Assembly: GCF_052050035.1 (NCBI RefSeq)
Contig: NZ_CP189882.1
Location: 5,022,001 to 5,086,000, forward strand
Direction of reading: 5' to 3'
DNA: 64,000 bases
DNA from: Symbiopectobacterium purcellii_A
Lineage (GTDB): Bacteria > Pseudomonadota > Gammaproteobacteria > Enterobacterales > Enterobacteriaceae
Each line of letters begins with the position of its first letter. Position 1 is the stretch's first letter. This document shows, in pieces, positions 32,354-42,297 of this stretch. The translations under genes were made by a program, and so were the position numbers. Under the pieces are notes generated by a model that was not told the origin of the DNA, did not search any database, and saw only the letters and a program-made list of their open reading frames with translations.

Positions 32354-33728
32354 TTAAAATGGGGCTTTCAGTTGCTGGTTTCTTACTGGTTTTGGTTTAT
32401 GGGCCTCCCGGGTAATACGTGTGGCTTCTTTGGCGACTTCATGGTCGGTATCCAGAAAGTGGCCGTTCTTGAACTCCTGATAAACAACACCGTTTTCACC
32501 GAACCGGTTTTTACCCACGATCACCTCTGCATAACGGGCTGCGGGGCTTTCCGGGTTATAAACTGCTTCGCGGTACAGCAAAATGATGCTGTCTGCGTCC
32601 TGTTCGATTGAACCGGAATCCCTCAAATCCGACATGATCGGGCTGACGGTTGCCCGCCGGGCGTTCATCGACTTTTCGTGACAACTGGCTGAGTGCAAAA
32701 CACGGCGTGTGCGTACGCATTGCCAGTGTTTTCAGACTGCGTGATATGTGGCCTACAGCGAGATCGTTACGCTCTGCGGTTGGTTTTTTTATCAGGCCCA
32801 GATAATCAACCATCGTCATGCACAGATTTGGGTACCGGCGCTTGTGGGTTTCCGCAACCGCGCTGATCTGGTCAACGGTTAAATCAGTCGCGTCAACAAT
32901 CCAGATATCGCGATCTTTTAACGTTCCCAGCGCTGCGTTAATGCGCGCCCAATCCTCGTCACACATTTCGATAGGCTTTCTCAGCTTCGACACGGGCAGA
33001 TTGCCAGCGGCGGCCACTGAACGTTCAACCATTTGCTGTGATGACATTTCCATGCTGAAAATCAGCGCGCCACCGCCTTTTCGGGTAGCGCCCTCGACAA
33101 CCTTAAGGGCGAACTCTGTTTTGCCCATACCGGGCCGCCCAGCGATAACTACGAGGTCTGTCGGGTTAAACCCGCCAGTAATGGAATCCAGTTCGGCGAT
33201 CTCGCTCATCAGGTTGGGGGTGGCGATCGTTCCGTTCAGGCGCTTATCAAGCAGGTCAATGTAATCGTCAATCAAATCGCCCATGCGTACCGGTTGCACA
33301 TTGCCGGTGTCAGAGGTCATGTCAATCAGGGCAGAAACAGCGGTCTGGATCACTTCGTCCCGTTGCTCCTGATTGCGGGCACCGCGCATGGCTTCAGCGC
33401 TGTCCTGTAGCAATTGAGCCATTTTTCCGCTGCGCCAGCGCTTCGCCAGTATGTTCGCAAAGCCTTTTAGGTTCGGCAGCGTTCCCGGCATGCGGGTAAC
33501 GTCCATCAGCATCGGCAGGCTGTCAGCGCCCAGCGCTTCGGACACCAGCATGGTGTCGATCACGCCATGGCCCAGCGCCTGTTTTTTTATTTCCCGGTAG
33601 GTGTCCTGATAAAAACGCAGGCTGAACGCTTCTTCCGGTGTTACTGCGATCACGTCGAATGCGTCAGGCGATGCGCCACCACGCAACAAGCCACTGAGTA
33701 CGCACGCTTCCAGTTCCTGCTGGTTCAT
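32354..33728 (-). pseudogene. DnaB-type replicative helicase, frameshifted
   Basis: ATG 33728 (MNQQELEACVLSGLLRGGAS) runs through the Walker A motif AGRPGMGKTEF (about residues 197-207), SMEMSSQQMVER and the Walker B region MTMVDYLGLI. At LSQLSRKVDERPAGNRQP a one-base insertion (CCC for CC, near 32640) shifts the frame. The true C-terminus, SDLRDSGSIEQDADSIILLY ... AEVIVGKNRFG, continues in the next frame to 32354. The protein would unwind DNA at the phage origin. Unless shifted, the product lacks the last motifs. Confidence 0.85.
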
Positions 33729-34471
33729 AAACCACCTTCCCGCGTTTTCACCAGCACATCAGAGCGCAGCAGGTAATCAAATCCTGCCCGCCAGCCTCGA
33801 GTGTTATCACCGAAATAAAACGGGCTGGCCGTATCCGAAAACGTGGTGAAGTAGGCCCGTACCGCGTTAAGCGTTGGCTCGTTGAGTTCGGAAATGATCC
33901 GCTTGATGCCTCGTTTTCGTTTTTCGTTGAGTTGCTGAACCTGAGGTAAGCGGTCGCCCAGAATGTCGTTGAACGCATCCGCTACGGCCTGGTACTCGAT
34001 TCGGGTTTTGCCGTTTTTGTTTTCAGAAGGATCGGCCTCCTCCCCCTCCTGGGGGTTAGGGGGTATATCTGTAGTAGTCTCTGTATGAAAGAATGTGGAA
34101 TTTCCCGCATCTGGCTTGCTGGTTTTCCCCATCCTTGGATGTGGAATTTCCGCATCCAAGGATGTGACGCCAAGTAACTGATATAAAACGGGTATATCAA
34201 TCTTGTAAAACAACTTAGCCGGAACGCCTTTTTTCTGCTCGAGCAACACGCCAAGGCTGCGTAATTTTTTACGTGCGCCCTCTTGTTCGTAGCGCGTTAA
34301 CCCGGTTTCGTCTTCCCACTCATCCTGAGTTTTATAAATCCATCCGTCTGCCGTTCGCATCGTCCAGTAAACCAACTGCGACAACATGAGCGCGCCAGTA
34401 ATGCCGGTACCGATACGTACAAAACTACGCTGGAAAGCTACCGGGCGATCTAACATCTGCAAAATATCCAC
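33725..34471 (-). CDS. Phage replication initiator-like protein
   Basis: The 248-residue protein starts MDILQMLDRPVAFQRSFVRI. The winged-helix-like part WTMRTADGWIYKTQDEWEDE with LTRYEQEGARKKLRSLGVLL resembles phage replication proteins that load DnaB. The C-terminal half (YFGDNTRGWRAGFDYLLRSD) matches DnaT/O-type tails. The stop overlaps the helicase start. The frame is intact although its helicase partner is not. Confidence 0.7.
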   Translation of the reverse strand: MDILQMLDRPVAFQRSFVRIGTGITGALMLSQLVYWTMRTADGWIYKTQDEWEDETGLTRYEQEGARKKLRSLGVLLEQKKGVPAKLFYKIDIPVLYQLLGVTSLDAEIPHPRMGKTSKPDAGNSTFFHTETTTDIPPNPQEGEEADPSENKNGKTRIEYQAVADAFNDILGDRLPQVQQLNEKRKRGIKRIISELNEPTLNAVRAYFTTFSDTASPFYFGDNTRGWRAGFDYLLRSDVLVKTREGGL

Positions 34472-34472
34472 G

Positions 34473-34697
34473 TCACACCCCCAGCGCTTCAGCGATTTGT
34501 CTGCATGCTGCCTGATACTGCTCCGGTGTCAGGTTATGCTGCCTGAGTTCCATTTTGCGCTGCTCGTACTGCTCCCAAACGGACAGTGCTGCAACCCTGC
34601 GTCCCTCGAAAATGGGCTCAACATCTGCAACGGTCGCAGGTGCCCCATTTACCCGGAAACCATTCCGGTAGGTGATTCGGTCGATTCTGGTAAGCAT
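34473..34697 (-). CDS. Small early phage protein (74 aa)
   Basis: MLTRIDRITYRNGFRVNGAP... follows the leader motif TGAGGCAAGACCAAT directly before ATG 34697. No domain is recognised. It is adjacent to the replication gene and one base from it. Confidence 0.6.
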   Translation of the reverse strand: MLTRIDRITYRNGFRVNGAPATVADVEPIFEGRRVAALSVWEQYEQRKMELRQHNLTPEQYQAACRQIAEALGV

Positions 34698-34710
34698 TGG
34701 TCTTGCCTCA

Positions 34711-35166
34711 TTAAGCGGTGGTCATCCGCATGTTTTTCTGCGATACGGCATGCATGGCCCCGCATGCCATTTCTATTCGCTGAGTCACGTCACGATCGTT
34801 TAGCATCACGGCAATAACGGCGGTCGAAAACTCACGAATTGCCACGGTTAGCAGGTATGTCGTGCCCGTTTCGCCAAGCAGTCGGGCGCGGCGCTCTGCG
34901 GGTAGCACCGTGTGAAATATCGGTGCAAGTGCCTCGAGCTTTCGGTATGACGCCGCTGTATCAGCACGCAGCCAGCGAAATAACTGCTGCCTGTTGTTGT
35001 AAATGGCTTTCCAGTCAACAGCGCCATTGAGTTCAATCGGATAGAGACGGATCGCCGGATCACCGCCACTCTCAAAAAATGCCCGAGTTACTTCAATCGC
35101 TACCGACTCCTGACCGGCATCAGCCGCCCATGCTTCGATCTCATCTTTTAATGCCTGAATGTTCAT
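34711..35166 (-). CDS. YdaT-type protein
   Basis: I chose ATG 35166 (MNIQALKDEIEAWAADAGQE) over the longer frame because GGAGACGCA lies upstream. IYNNRQQLFRWLRADTAASY with LEALAPIFHTVLPAERRARL parallels E. coli Rac YdaT, which sits beside YdaS and is toxic when overexpressed. It occupies the position of the lambda cII gene, downstream of a Cro-like gene, so it may control early transcription. The frame is intact. Confidence 0.65.
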   Translation of the reverse strand: MNIQALKDEIEAWAADAGQESVAIEVTRAFFESGGDPAIRLYPIELNGAVDWKAIYNNRQQLFRWLRADTAASYRKLEALAPIFHTVLPAERRARLLGETGTTYLLTVAIREFSTAVIAVMLNDRDVTQRIEMACGAMHAVSQKNMRMTTA

Positions 35167-35221
35167 TGCGTCTCCTGTCGCAAGTTGATTATTGATAATC
35201 AGATTTTTGAAGCAGCACCGA

Positions 35222-35431
35222 TTAGGCTGCATCTGTCGAACGGTTCTCATACCACGCGGGATCGTATTTCAGTTCCCCGTTAGTGAGACGTTCCAGGCGC
35301 GCGGCACGGCGTTCGGGGATTACGTGGCCCCAACGGGATACCGATGCTTGTGAAACTCCAGCCGCTTCCGCCAGTTTGGTTTTGCTGCCAAAGAATTTTA
35401 TTGCGTCGTCTTTTAACACATTCACCTCCAT
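35222..35431 (-). CDS. Cro/YdaS-like repressor
   Basis: The 69-residue protein contains the helix-turn-helix KTKLAEAAGVSQASVSRWGH (residues about 17-36) and RRAARLERLTNGEL, typical of YdaS-type Cro proteins. It is divergent from the CI-like gene at 35501. GAGGTGAAT precedes the ATG. Together they form the prophage switch. Confidence 0.8.
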   Translation of the reverse strand: MEVNVLKDDAIKFFGSKTKLAEAAGVSQASVSRWGHVIPERRAARLERLTNGELKYDPAWYENRSTDAA

Positions 35432-35434
35432 TCA

Positions 35435-35500
35435 ACTTAACTTTGATTTGGAATTTATGACTTAATAAATACTAAGTCAACATAATTTATATTAAGTCCT
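35435..35500. promoter_or_regulatory. Operator region of the repressor/Cro switch
   Basis: The palindrome GACTTAATAAATACTAAGTC (35459-35478) has half-site copies ATTAAGTCC (35490-35498) and AACTTAAC (35434-35441). A further AACTTAACTT lies downstream of the repressor near 35940. These are good candidates for CI/Cro operators. Confidence 0.6.
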
Positions 35501-35902
35501 ATGAAAACGAATGAACTGCCAGAGCGTATTAGAGCGCGTAGAACCGAACTCAACATGTCACAGCAACGATTGGCCGATGCTGTGAATGTCTCCCACGTCA
35601 CAATTTTCAAATGGGAAAACGGCGATACGGAGCCGAAAGGAAAAAACCTGTTTACCCTGAGCAAAGCACTTAGATGCTCTCCGACATGGTTACTTTTTGG
35701 AGACGAGGCAAGCCAACCAACCCCAGCGCCAGAATTACCTACCGTTTTAGATGAAAGGCAGCGAAGACTTATTTATCTATTTGATTCTCTTCCTGAATCT
35801 GAGAAAGAACGTCATATTTCAGAGCTTGAGGAAAAAGTTGATGGCTTTAATACCTTGTTTGAAGAGCTATTAATCGCAAGAAAAAAAACTAATAAAAAAT
35901 AA
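35501..35902 (+). CDS. CI-like phage repressor without peptidase domain
   Basis: The 133-residue protein has an N-terminal helix-turn-helix (MSQQRLADAVNVSHVTIFKW, residues about 19-38) followed by GDTEPKGKNLFTLSKALRCS. It lacks the S24 autocleavage domain of lambda CI, so induction may rely on antirepressors rather than RecA cleavage. This fits the many antirepressor genes here. It ends in a Lys-rich tail. Confidence 0.8.
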   Translation: MKTNELPERIRARRTELNMSQQRLADAVNVSHVTIFKWENGDTEPKGKNLFTLSKALRCSPTWLLFGDEASQPTPAPELPTVLDERQRRLIYLFDSLPESEKERHISELEEKVDGFNTLFEELLIARKKTNKK

Positions 35903-36187
35903 TCTAAATATCATTGGGTTATTCTTAACTCACCTTTTAACTTAACTTTTTGAAAGCTAAATCGCTTGCCAAAACCCTTACTTTTAGTTAAGGTTTGCCG
36001 CATCGGTAGCGAACAATCCCGTTCGCCGCGAGGCAAGACCAAGACCAGCGCAGTAGTTTGGGTGACAGTTCTGACACCCCGGAAAGACGGGCGAGTTACG
36101 ACCGAAGCAGCAGGAACCTAGCCGCCTGACAGAGGAATAAAGCAGGCACAATTAACACGTTCTGTTTTAACAACAGATGGAGGCACC
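35903..36187 (+). other. Leader region between repressor and rightward genes
   Basis: It contains a second operator-like AACTTAACTT (about 35940) and the motif GAGGCAAGACCAA (36030-36042) without an adjacent start codon. GATGGAGGCACC forms the ribosome binding site of the gene at 36188. No gene is seen. Confidence 0.5.
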
Positions 36188-36376
36188 ATGACCGAACAAA
36201 GTCCGAAAGAAGAAGTCATCGTTATCGATGGGCAAGAATACCCGATGCGTGCAGTCAGCCTGCTTTACAACGATATCGCCGAAACACTGCTGGCGATTGT
36301 CAAAGAAATGACATTGCGAGGCTGGTCAGAGGAAGTGATTAGAGAACGTTGCATGACCGCGGCAACATGTGCGGCC
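36188..36376 (+). pseudogene. Small early phage gene truncated by IS256
   Basis: MTEQSPKEEVIVIDGQEYPM ... RERCMTAATCAA starts with a strong GGAGGCACC site. IS256 inserts after codon 63 with an 8-bp duplication. The current frame ends inside the IS at 36400. Beyond the IS the phase would continue ARAYLVLIPKRIRS. Function is unknown. Confidence 0.6.
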
Positions 36377-37685
36377 GAGTCTGTAAAGAATTTTGTGTAA
36401 ATGGCTCCATTGCTTAACCGGAGATTCGTTCTCCATACATCAACATGAATTGGCTCATAGCAGGTTTCCAGTCTCTGATTGGCAAGGTCCATTTAGCAGA
36501 GATATTATGCAAGGCTAGATAGAGTAATTTTATCACCGAGTCATCCGTTGGAAATATTCGTCGCGTTTTCGTTATCTTGCGCAATGAAGCATTTAACGAC
36601 TCTATCGCGTTGGTGGTGTAGATAACCTTGCGGATCTCCGGCGGAAAGTCAAAAATGACGATGAGACGTTCCCAATTATTTCTCCACGACGGGCTGATCG
36701 TCGGGAACTGTTCATCCCATTTGGCCGCGAAGGCATCCAGGGCCTCTTCAGCGCCCTCTAGCGTTGCGGAACTATAGATGGTGCGCAGGTCAGCAGCAAC
36801 GGCCTTACGCTCTTTCCAGCCGACGTAGCGCAGCGAGTTCCGCACCTGATGCACAATGCAGAGCTGTACCCGCGTATGCGGGTAAACAGCTTCAATGGCA
36901 TCAGGAAAGCCTTTCAGGCCATCGCAGCAGGCGACGAAGATGTCCTTTAGCCCACGATTTTTCAGTTCTGTCATCACAGATAACCAGAACTTGGCCCCCT
37001 CAGTTTTGGCTATCCATAGCCCCAGCAGCTCTTTTTCGCCCTGGCCGTTGACGCCGAGGGCCAGATAAACAGACTTGTTGGCCACGGCTCCGCCGTCCTG
37101 GCTTTTGACAACAATACAGTCAAGGTAAACAATGGGATAAAGCGCATCCAGCGGCCGTTGCTGCCAGCGCTTAACTTCATCCATCACAGCATTGGTCACT
37201 TGAGAAATGAAGCCAGCGGAAACATCGACCCCGTAGACTTCTTTAAAGTGTGCCTGAATATCACGGGTTGATAACCCTCTGGAATAGAGAGAAATAATGC
37301 GGTCATCGAAGCCGTTAAGCTGTTTTTCGTGCTTACCGATCAGTGTCGGCTCGAAGGTACTGTTGCGGTCGCGCGGAATATCGAGCTCGATCTCCCCATT
37401 TTGGCTACGTACGCTCTTGGATGTCTTGCCATTGCGTGAGTTGCCTGAATGATTACCAGCCGGGTCATGCTTAGCATACCCAAGGTGCATCTCCATCTCA
37501 GCTTCAAGAACCCGTTCCGCCAGTCTTTTAGTCAGCACCTTGAGTAGGCCTGATTCACCCAGCAGATCCTGAGGGGAGTGACAATCTTGAAGCAGTTGGT
37601 CAATAAGTTCGTTGCTGATAGGCATTTTGTTATCCTTTGAAGGTTTTCCTCAAAATGCCATTTACACAGATTATTTTACAGTCTC
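36377..37685 (-). mobile_element. IS256-family element (1309 bp)
   Basis: Inverted ends begin GAGTCTGTAAAG (left) and GAGACTGTAAAA (right, complement) and continue to TGTGTAAATGG. The flanking duplication is GTGCGGCC (36369-36376 and 37686-37693). The element is complete with an intact transposase. Confidence 0.93.
36414..37625 (-). CDS. IS256/Mutator-type transposase
   Basis: The 403-residue protein (MPISNELIDQLLQDCHSPQD) is of normal length for IS256. Signature regions include RNGKTSKSVRSQNGEIELDI, the first Asp in YPIVYLDCIVVK, FVACCDGLKGFPDAIEAVYP (second Asp), CIVHQVRNSLRYV and the C-terminal Glu in TTNAIESLN. It catalyses replicative copy-out transposition. No damage is seen. Confidence 0.95.
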   Translation of the reverse strand: MPISNELIDQLLQDCHSPQDLLGESGLLKVLTKRLAERVLEAEMEMHLGYAKHDPAGNHSGNSRNGKTSKSVRSQNGEIELDIPRDRNSTFEPTLIGKHEKQLNGFDDRIISLYSRGLSTRDIQAHFKEVYGVDVSAGFISQVTNAVMDEVKRWQQRPLDALYPIVYLDCIVVKSQDGGAVANKSVYLALGVNGQGEKELLGLWIAKTEGAKFWLSVMTELKNRGLKDIFVACCDGLKGFPDAIEAVYPHTRVQLCIVHQVRNSLRYVGWKERKAVAADLRTIYSSATLEGAEEALDAFAAKWDEQFPTISPSWRNNWERLIVIFDFPPEIRKVIYTTNAIESLNASLRKITKTRRIFPTDDSVIKLLYLALHNISAKWTLPIRDWKPAMSQFMLMYGERISG

Positions 37686-37715
37686 GTGCGGCCAGGGCCT
37701 ATCTGGTGCTAATCC

Positions 37716-38021
37716 CTAAAAGGATCCGTTCGCGTCCTCATCTCGCTTCTGGCGGAGCAGAGCAATTTCCTCGTACTTGATTTGTTTCAACGTCTCGGCA
37801 ATTTGTTTTTCCAGAGCTAATGCCTCACGGCAGTAATGATCAAGCGGTGGTCTGCTATTACAGGGAATAGCGAGATAACCAATAACAAGTTCTTGCACCG
37901 TTAGCTTTGTGTTTATTTTAGTTTTCCTCTTTGTTTGTGGTGAACAGAGGATACCACGAGCCGGGCGTGATGATGTATCCCGGTACCAATTACGTAGCCA
38001 CAGCGGGAAAGACCGCCCCAA
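37716..38021 (-). CDS. Possible phage protein, N-terminus cut by IS630
   Basis: A 101-codon frame ends EIALLRQKRDEDANGSF and contains a plausible helical segment (HYCREALALEKQIAETLKQI). The part before about residue 35 looks unlike protein, and the frame begins at the IS630 boundary. The original start may be internal or lost. Evidence is weak. Confidence 0.3.
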   Translation of the reverse strand: MGRSFPLWLRNWYRDTSSRPARGILCSPQTKRKTKINTKLTVQELVIGYLAIPCNSRPPLDHYCREALALEKQIAETLKQIKYEEIALLRQKRDEDANGSF

Positions 38022-38905
38022 TATAGCTAAACGACTTAATTTTGATTACATTATTTAAATGAGCTATTCAATTGATTTTAGACGTAAAGTGATATCTACA
38101 CGGAAAAACGAAGGGTTGAGTATCCGAGAAACAGCGAAGCAATTTCGGATTGGCCCTGCCTCTGTATCGCGTTGGATTAATCAAATAGAGTCAAAAGCAT
38201 CGACCACGCGTCAGCGAAAGATCGATAAATCCGAGTTGATAAAAGATGTTGAACAATATCCAGATGCTTACCAAAAAGAACGTGCAGAGCGTTTTGGCGT
38301 TTGTCAGAAGGCCATTTGGCAAGCGCTTAAAAAGCTGGGATTGACCTATAAAAAAAACTCTACGTCATCCGAAAGCCGACGAAAACGCCCGGCAGGGATT
38401 TCAACAAAAAAAACAACAGTATGAAAAAGAAGGTAAACCTATTGTTTTTATTGATGAAAGTGGTTTTTCACACGATGCCCCACGGACTCACGGCTATTCC
38501 CCAAAAGGTCAACGGTGTTTTGGCCTGAAGAACTGGGGAGCTAGGGGAAGAACAAATGTTATCGGCGCTTTATTAGGCACAACGCTGTTTGCTATCGGAT
38601 TATTTGATATCAATATTAACAGCGATGTTTTCTATGCCTGGGTCACACAAGTCCTTATCCCAGTACTCCCTAAAAACAGTGTAATCATGATGGACAATGC
38701 CACTTTTCACAAAAAACATAATATTCAACAAGTCATCATCGATGCAGGGTATATGGTGGAGTATTTGCCTACATATTCGCCAGATCTTAACCCAATTGAG
38801 CATAAATGGGCACAAGCAAAAAGCAAAAAAAGAGAGATGGGTTGCGATACAGAGAGTTTGTTCTCAGTCCATATGGTGTAATCAAAATTAAGTCGCTTGG
38901 CTATA
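38022..38905 (+). mobile_element. IS630-family element, copy 7 (884 bp)
   Basis: Same ends as copy 2, + orientation, TA at both edges. Confidence 0.92.
38059..38881 (+). CDS. IS630 transposase, copy 7
   Basis: HTH frame 38059-38424 and DDE frame to 38881, identical in layout to copy 2 with the A8 run at the join. It looks intact. Confidence 0.8.
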
Positions 38906-39194
38906 CCAGGAAAGGCGGTCGTAAGTTCTGGGCCAGCTTGGGCAGTAAAGCGACGTCGGATAGCGTAACCGAGCTGCAAGTGTTGCTGTGTGTCGTTTCG
39001 GCGGTGCGGAGTCGTCCAGGCCAATCCCCCGCTTTTTAGTAGACGTAAAAAAGCCCACCGTTAGGCAGGCTTCTTTACCCCGGTTCTCCGACCAAAGATC
39101 ACCGGGATGTAAGAGAGGGACCAACCTCCCTTACGAGGCAAGACCAATACCAACCTAAGCCGATACTGATCGGCGTGATTATACGAGGTTCGCT
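38906..39194 (+). other. Non-coding stretch with terminator and leader motifs
   Basis: A short open frame right after the IS (RKGGRKFWASLGSKATSDS) may be a gene remnant. AAAAAAGCCCACCG with GGCAGGCTTCTTT (39046-39074) resembles a terminator. CCGGTTCTCCGACCAAA (39080-39096) is a variant of the recurrent late element, and CGAGGCAAGACCAAT (39134-39148) is the recurrent leader motif. Confidence 0.45.
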
Positions 39195-39500
39195 ATGAAA
39201 GCGCCAGAAATCACCGTGAAGTTGTACATCCATTTCAACACCCATTTAGAAAAAATCGAAGCTGTAGCGTGTGACATGTCACACCTTCAAGGCTGGTTCC
39301 TTTTGGGTACCCACGATGTAACCATTCCCGTTCCGCCACACTCCCCTATCGATCTGATTGACCGCCAGATTGAATCACTCAAAAACCAGCAATCAAACGT
39401 GTTGGCCGACTCACTGGCGAAAGACCGGGATATTGAAAAAGAAATCCAGAGCCTGCTGTCCATCAAGGAAGGCGCTAACTCTGACCATCTGAATAACTGA
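39195..39500 (+). CDS. Early phage protein, unknown
   Basis: The 101-residue product (MKAPEITVKLYIHFNTHLEK) has a helical C-terminal half (DLIDRQIESLKNQQSNVLAD). It contains the 16-bp palindrome GTGTGACATGTCACAC at its codons 26-31. ACGAGGTTCGCT precedes the start. No family is recognised. Confidence 0.6.
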   Translation: MKAPEITVKLYIHFNTHLEKIEAVACDMSHLQGWFLLGTHDVTIPVPPHSPIDLIDRQIESLKNQQSNVLADSLAKDRDIEKEIQSLLSIKEGANSDHLNN

Positions 39501-39884
39501 GGTAAGACCAATGCCAATTTTTATCTTGCTGTACACGCCGAAAAAGTCGGCACAGAAAAACGGCGCTGTTCCGTTAGTCATCGCGCTGGATGAAAAAAAC
39601 AAGAAGCTGGCTGAGATGGGCGCTACTTGGCAACTGGAAAAAGAGTTTCCCGGTGCCAGCGATAACTTTTTCAAACCTGAAATCACCGAGGATAAAGTGG
39701 GTTCGCCCCGCCCGCCCGTTGGTGTGTTTGATGAGAGATTCCCGCAAGAAAATGAATTGATTGATGGCGTATGGCGTCGTAAAGAAACGCAGCCGCAAAC
39801 CAACCCGAATGACCTGGTTAATTTCTCTGCACTGCCATTAAACGAAAAAGCCGCCGCGCTGGTACTTTACGGACAGTATGAAAT

Positions 39885-39980
39885 TATAGCCAAGCGACAT
39901 TATTTTGATAACAGCCAGCTATGCTTCTTTGCCGCATATCAGGGCATAGGATGTAATCATTTTTAAGTCGGTTGGCTATA
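39885..39980 (-). mobile_element. MITE-A copy 9
   Basis: A 96-bp copy, reverse orientation, inserted at TA in the codon after GQYEI of the annealing-protein gene. Confidence 0.93.
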
Positions 39981-40813
39981 ACGAGCACGAGCATTCGATG
40001 ATTTGTGATTTCCTTGCCGACGACGATCAGGATCCTAATTCAGCCACCATTATTGATGCCCTGTCACAAAATCAGGCGCTGGCGCAGATGTACCCGCAAT
40101 CATTGCTCGAATTGGTACAGGCCATCCACAAGCAATTCCCCGCGCCGTCAGAATCCCCGCTGCGTGTTATTAAGTTCGTGAATGATTGGGTAAGCAAGCC
40201 ATCCGATCACCCACAACAAACAGCCGCTAATAACACTCCGGCCGCCAATGACTCGCCGTCAGAAATCGCAGGTTTAGACCATGATCGCCCCTATCCGCAC
40301 ACTTACCGCACCTTGAGCCGTGAGGTTGCTATTGCGCTGGCAAATGATATTGACGATCCGTGGTCTGTCAGCAAGGAGCAAACTGACAAGGGCGATAAAC
40401 TGATTCAGGCTGATGATGAAGCCTATAAGCGCTGGTCAACCCAATTAAGCATTGTCGAAAAAGTGCTAACCATTCCGCGCCCGGTTATTTTCGCTCTGAT
40501 CGCTCAGGCCAAAAAGCACCCTGCTCTTGCTACCGATCCAAACGGTCGCAAGCATTTTGTTGATGATTTTCTCACAGCATGGCGCGCCACCCAGCCGGAA
40601 CCAGAGACACCAGCACCGGATGCTAATAGTGTGCAGGTAAGCAATCTGGGTGAAGGGCGTTCCTCCGTTGATGGTCTGGTCGGTTCCGCCCCCTCAAATC
40701 AGGGCGAAAAAGCGGAAGTGCGTGAAGCAGCTACGGCAGAGACTACCGCGCAGCAGGCAAAAGAAACCCTCGATAAAATGGGCTTTGGCGTATACGCCAC
40801 CGAACCCGAAACG

Positions 40814-40850
40814 CCAGCACCAGCACCAGCACCAGCACCAGCACCAGCAG
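40814..40850 (+). repeat. CCAGCA hexanucleotide repeat
   Basis: About six in-frame units encode a Pro-Ala linker in the annealing-protein gene. Such tracts can change length by slippage without breaking the frame. Confidence 0.8.
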
Positions 40851-41724
40851 ATGATTTTCAGTCCCGCGCCGCGGCTGTTGAATCAGAAATTGCAGAGAAA
40901 CCCGTTACCGAGCAAGAGAATCTCAGCATCTGGAAGCGCGTACAGCGTACCGATCCACGCTACACCAAACCGCTGACGGGTACCGGTTTTGAAGGTACCA
41001 GCATCAACAGCGAATACATGATCATGCGGGCTACCGAAATCTTTGGCCCGGCTGGTAGCGGCTGGGGCTATCGCGTTCTGGAAGAGAAAATGATCCCCGG
41101 TGCGCCGCTGAGTGAAGCGCTTTATGACGACAACAAAAAATTCATCGGCACAAAACTACTGCGTGATTCTGACGGCTCGCTTATCTGTGAGTTGAATCAC
41201 TCGTTGAAAATCGCCTTTTGGTACCTCAACGATGAAAGCGAGCGTTCAGAGATCGAGGCTTACGGTGCCACACCGTACATGTACAAAACCAAGCATGGGA
41301 TTAAAACGGACTCGGAAGTCATCAAGAAAAGCCTCACTGACGCCATCAAAAAGGCGCTCTCTTTGCTTGGTTTCAGTGCCGATGTGTGGCTTGGCATGCA
41401 TGACAACCCCGAGTATGTAGCCGAAAACGAGGTCGAGTTCAAAATTAAGAACGCCAGCGATAAAGCCGAGGACACCGTGCGGCTGCGTACTGAACTAGAT
41501 GAAAAATTCACCAAGAACGCGGCCACGCTGGAAGGCGCTGTCAGCGTCAACGAGGTTAATAAAATATTCAGCACCGTCGCCCGCGAACTGGAAGTACACC
41601 GCAAGAGTGCCGATGCCAAAGGCGATAACGAATATACCAAATACCTGGCCGGGCGCTTGCGTCGCCTGAACCAGATTAAAGACGAGCGCATTGCAGCGCT
41701 TAAAGCCAACGAAGGAGAAACAGC

Positions 41725-42282
41725 ATGACAACAATCGCTATTGCACTGGCAAGTGATATGCAGAAGCTCCAGCAGCTTCTGGAAACCTCCGACGACATTA
41801 CGCCGGAAATGATCGCCGATACCATGGAATGTATCGAAATGGCACTTGCGGACAAATTGGATGCGGCTTACATCCATATTCGAAATCTCGAAGGGCAGGC
41901 AAAGACCTGTGACGAGGAAGCCAAGCGTCTGGCTGAACGTAAAAAATCGTTTGAAAAACACGCCAAATCCATCAAACAGTATGTTTTAAACTGTTTGATG
42001 GCATCTGGGCGGAATAGTCTGAAAACAACAACCAACACCTTTACGGTACGAAAGGGTTTACCAAGTGTGATTGTTGATAATATTGACGCAATCCCTGGTG
42101 ATTTTGTCGATACTATCGCCACAACCACCGCCAAGAAAAAAGAAATTAAAGAAACTATTGAAGCAGCGGAAGCTGCTGCTGCCGAGATCATAGCCCGTGG
42201 GGAAATACCACCTGACGAACTACTGAACCCTGTTCCCGGCGCGCACATTGAAATCGGGGCGCGATCGCTGCAAGTCCGTTAA
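41725..42282 (+). CDS. Gp157-family phage protein
   Basis: The 185-residue protein contains LDAAYIHIRNLEGQAKTCDE, ERKKSFEKHAKSIKQYVLNC and KGLPSVIVDNIDAIP, the pattern of siphovirus Gp157 proteins linked with recombination functions and phage resistance. It overlaps the preceding stop by four bases, consistent with a recombination operon. Intact. Confidence 0.8.
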   Translation: MTTIAIALASDMQKLQQLLETSDDITPEMIADTMECIEMALADKLDAAYIHIRNLEGQAKTCDEEAKRLAERKKSFEKHAKSIKQYVLNCLMASGRNSLKTTTNTFTVRKGLPSVIVDNIDAIPGDFVDTIATTTAKKKEIKETIEAAEAAAAEIIARGEIPPDELLNPVPGAHIEIGARSLQVR

Positions 42283-42297
42283 CGCGAGGCAAGACCA

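Larger units (their letters stand above)
39511..41728 (+). pseudogene. Rad52-like single-strand annealing protein with long N-terminus, interrupted by MITE-A
   Basis: MPIFILLYTPKKSAQKNGAV reads to YGQYEI, then MITE-A copy 9, then NEHEHSMICDFLADDDQDPN and on to 41728. Removing the element and one TA restores one frame of about 707 residues. The C-terminal part (WKRVQRTDPRYTKPLTGTGF, RATEIFGPAGSGWGYRVLEE, KKSLTDAIKKALSLLGFSAD) resembles phage single-strand annealing proteins of the Rad52 superfamily. The N-terminal part is of RecE-N or unknown type. A PAPAPAPAP linker from a hexanucleotide repeat separates them. Ends ATGA with the next gene. Confidence 0.65.

Noticed and set aside
36020..36120. 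Possible small RNA with GGGTGACAG/TGACACCC
   Set aside because: Arms do not pair well, and no promoter or terminator is evident.
40650..40976. Frame with a run of Gln-His repeats
   Set aside because: It is an alternative frame of the CCAGCA repeat in the annealing-protein gene, without a ribosome binding site.
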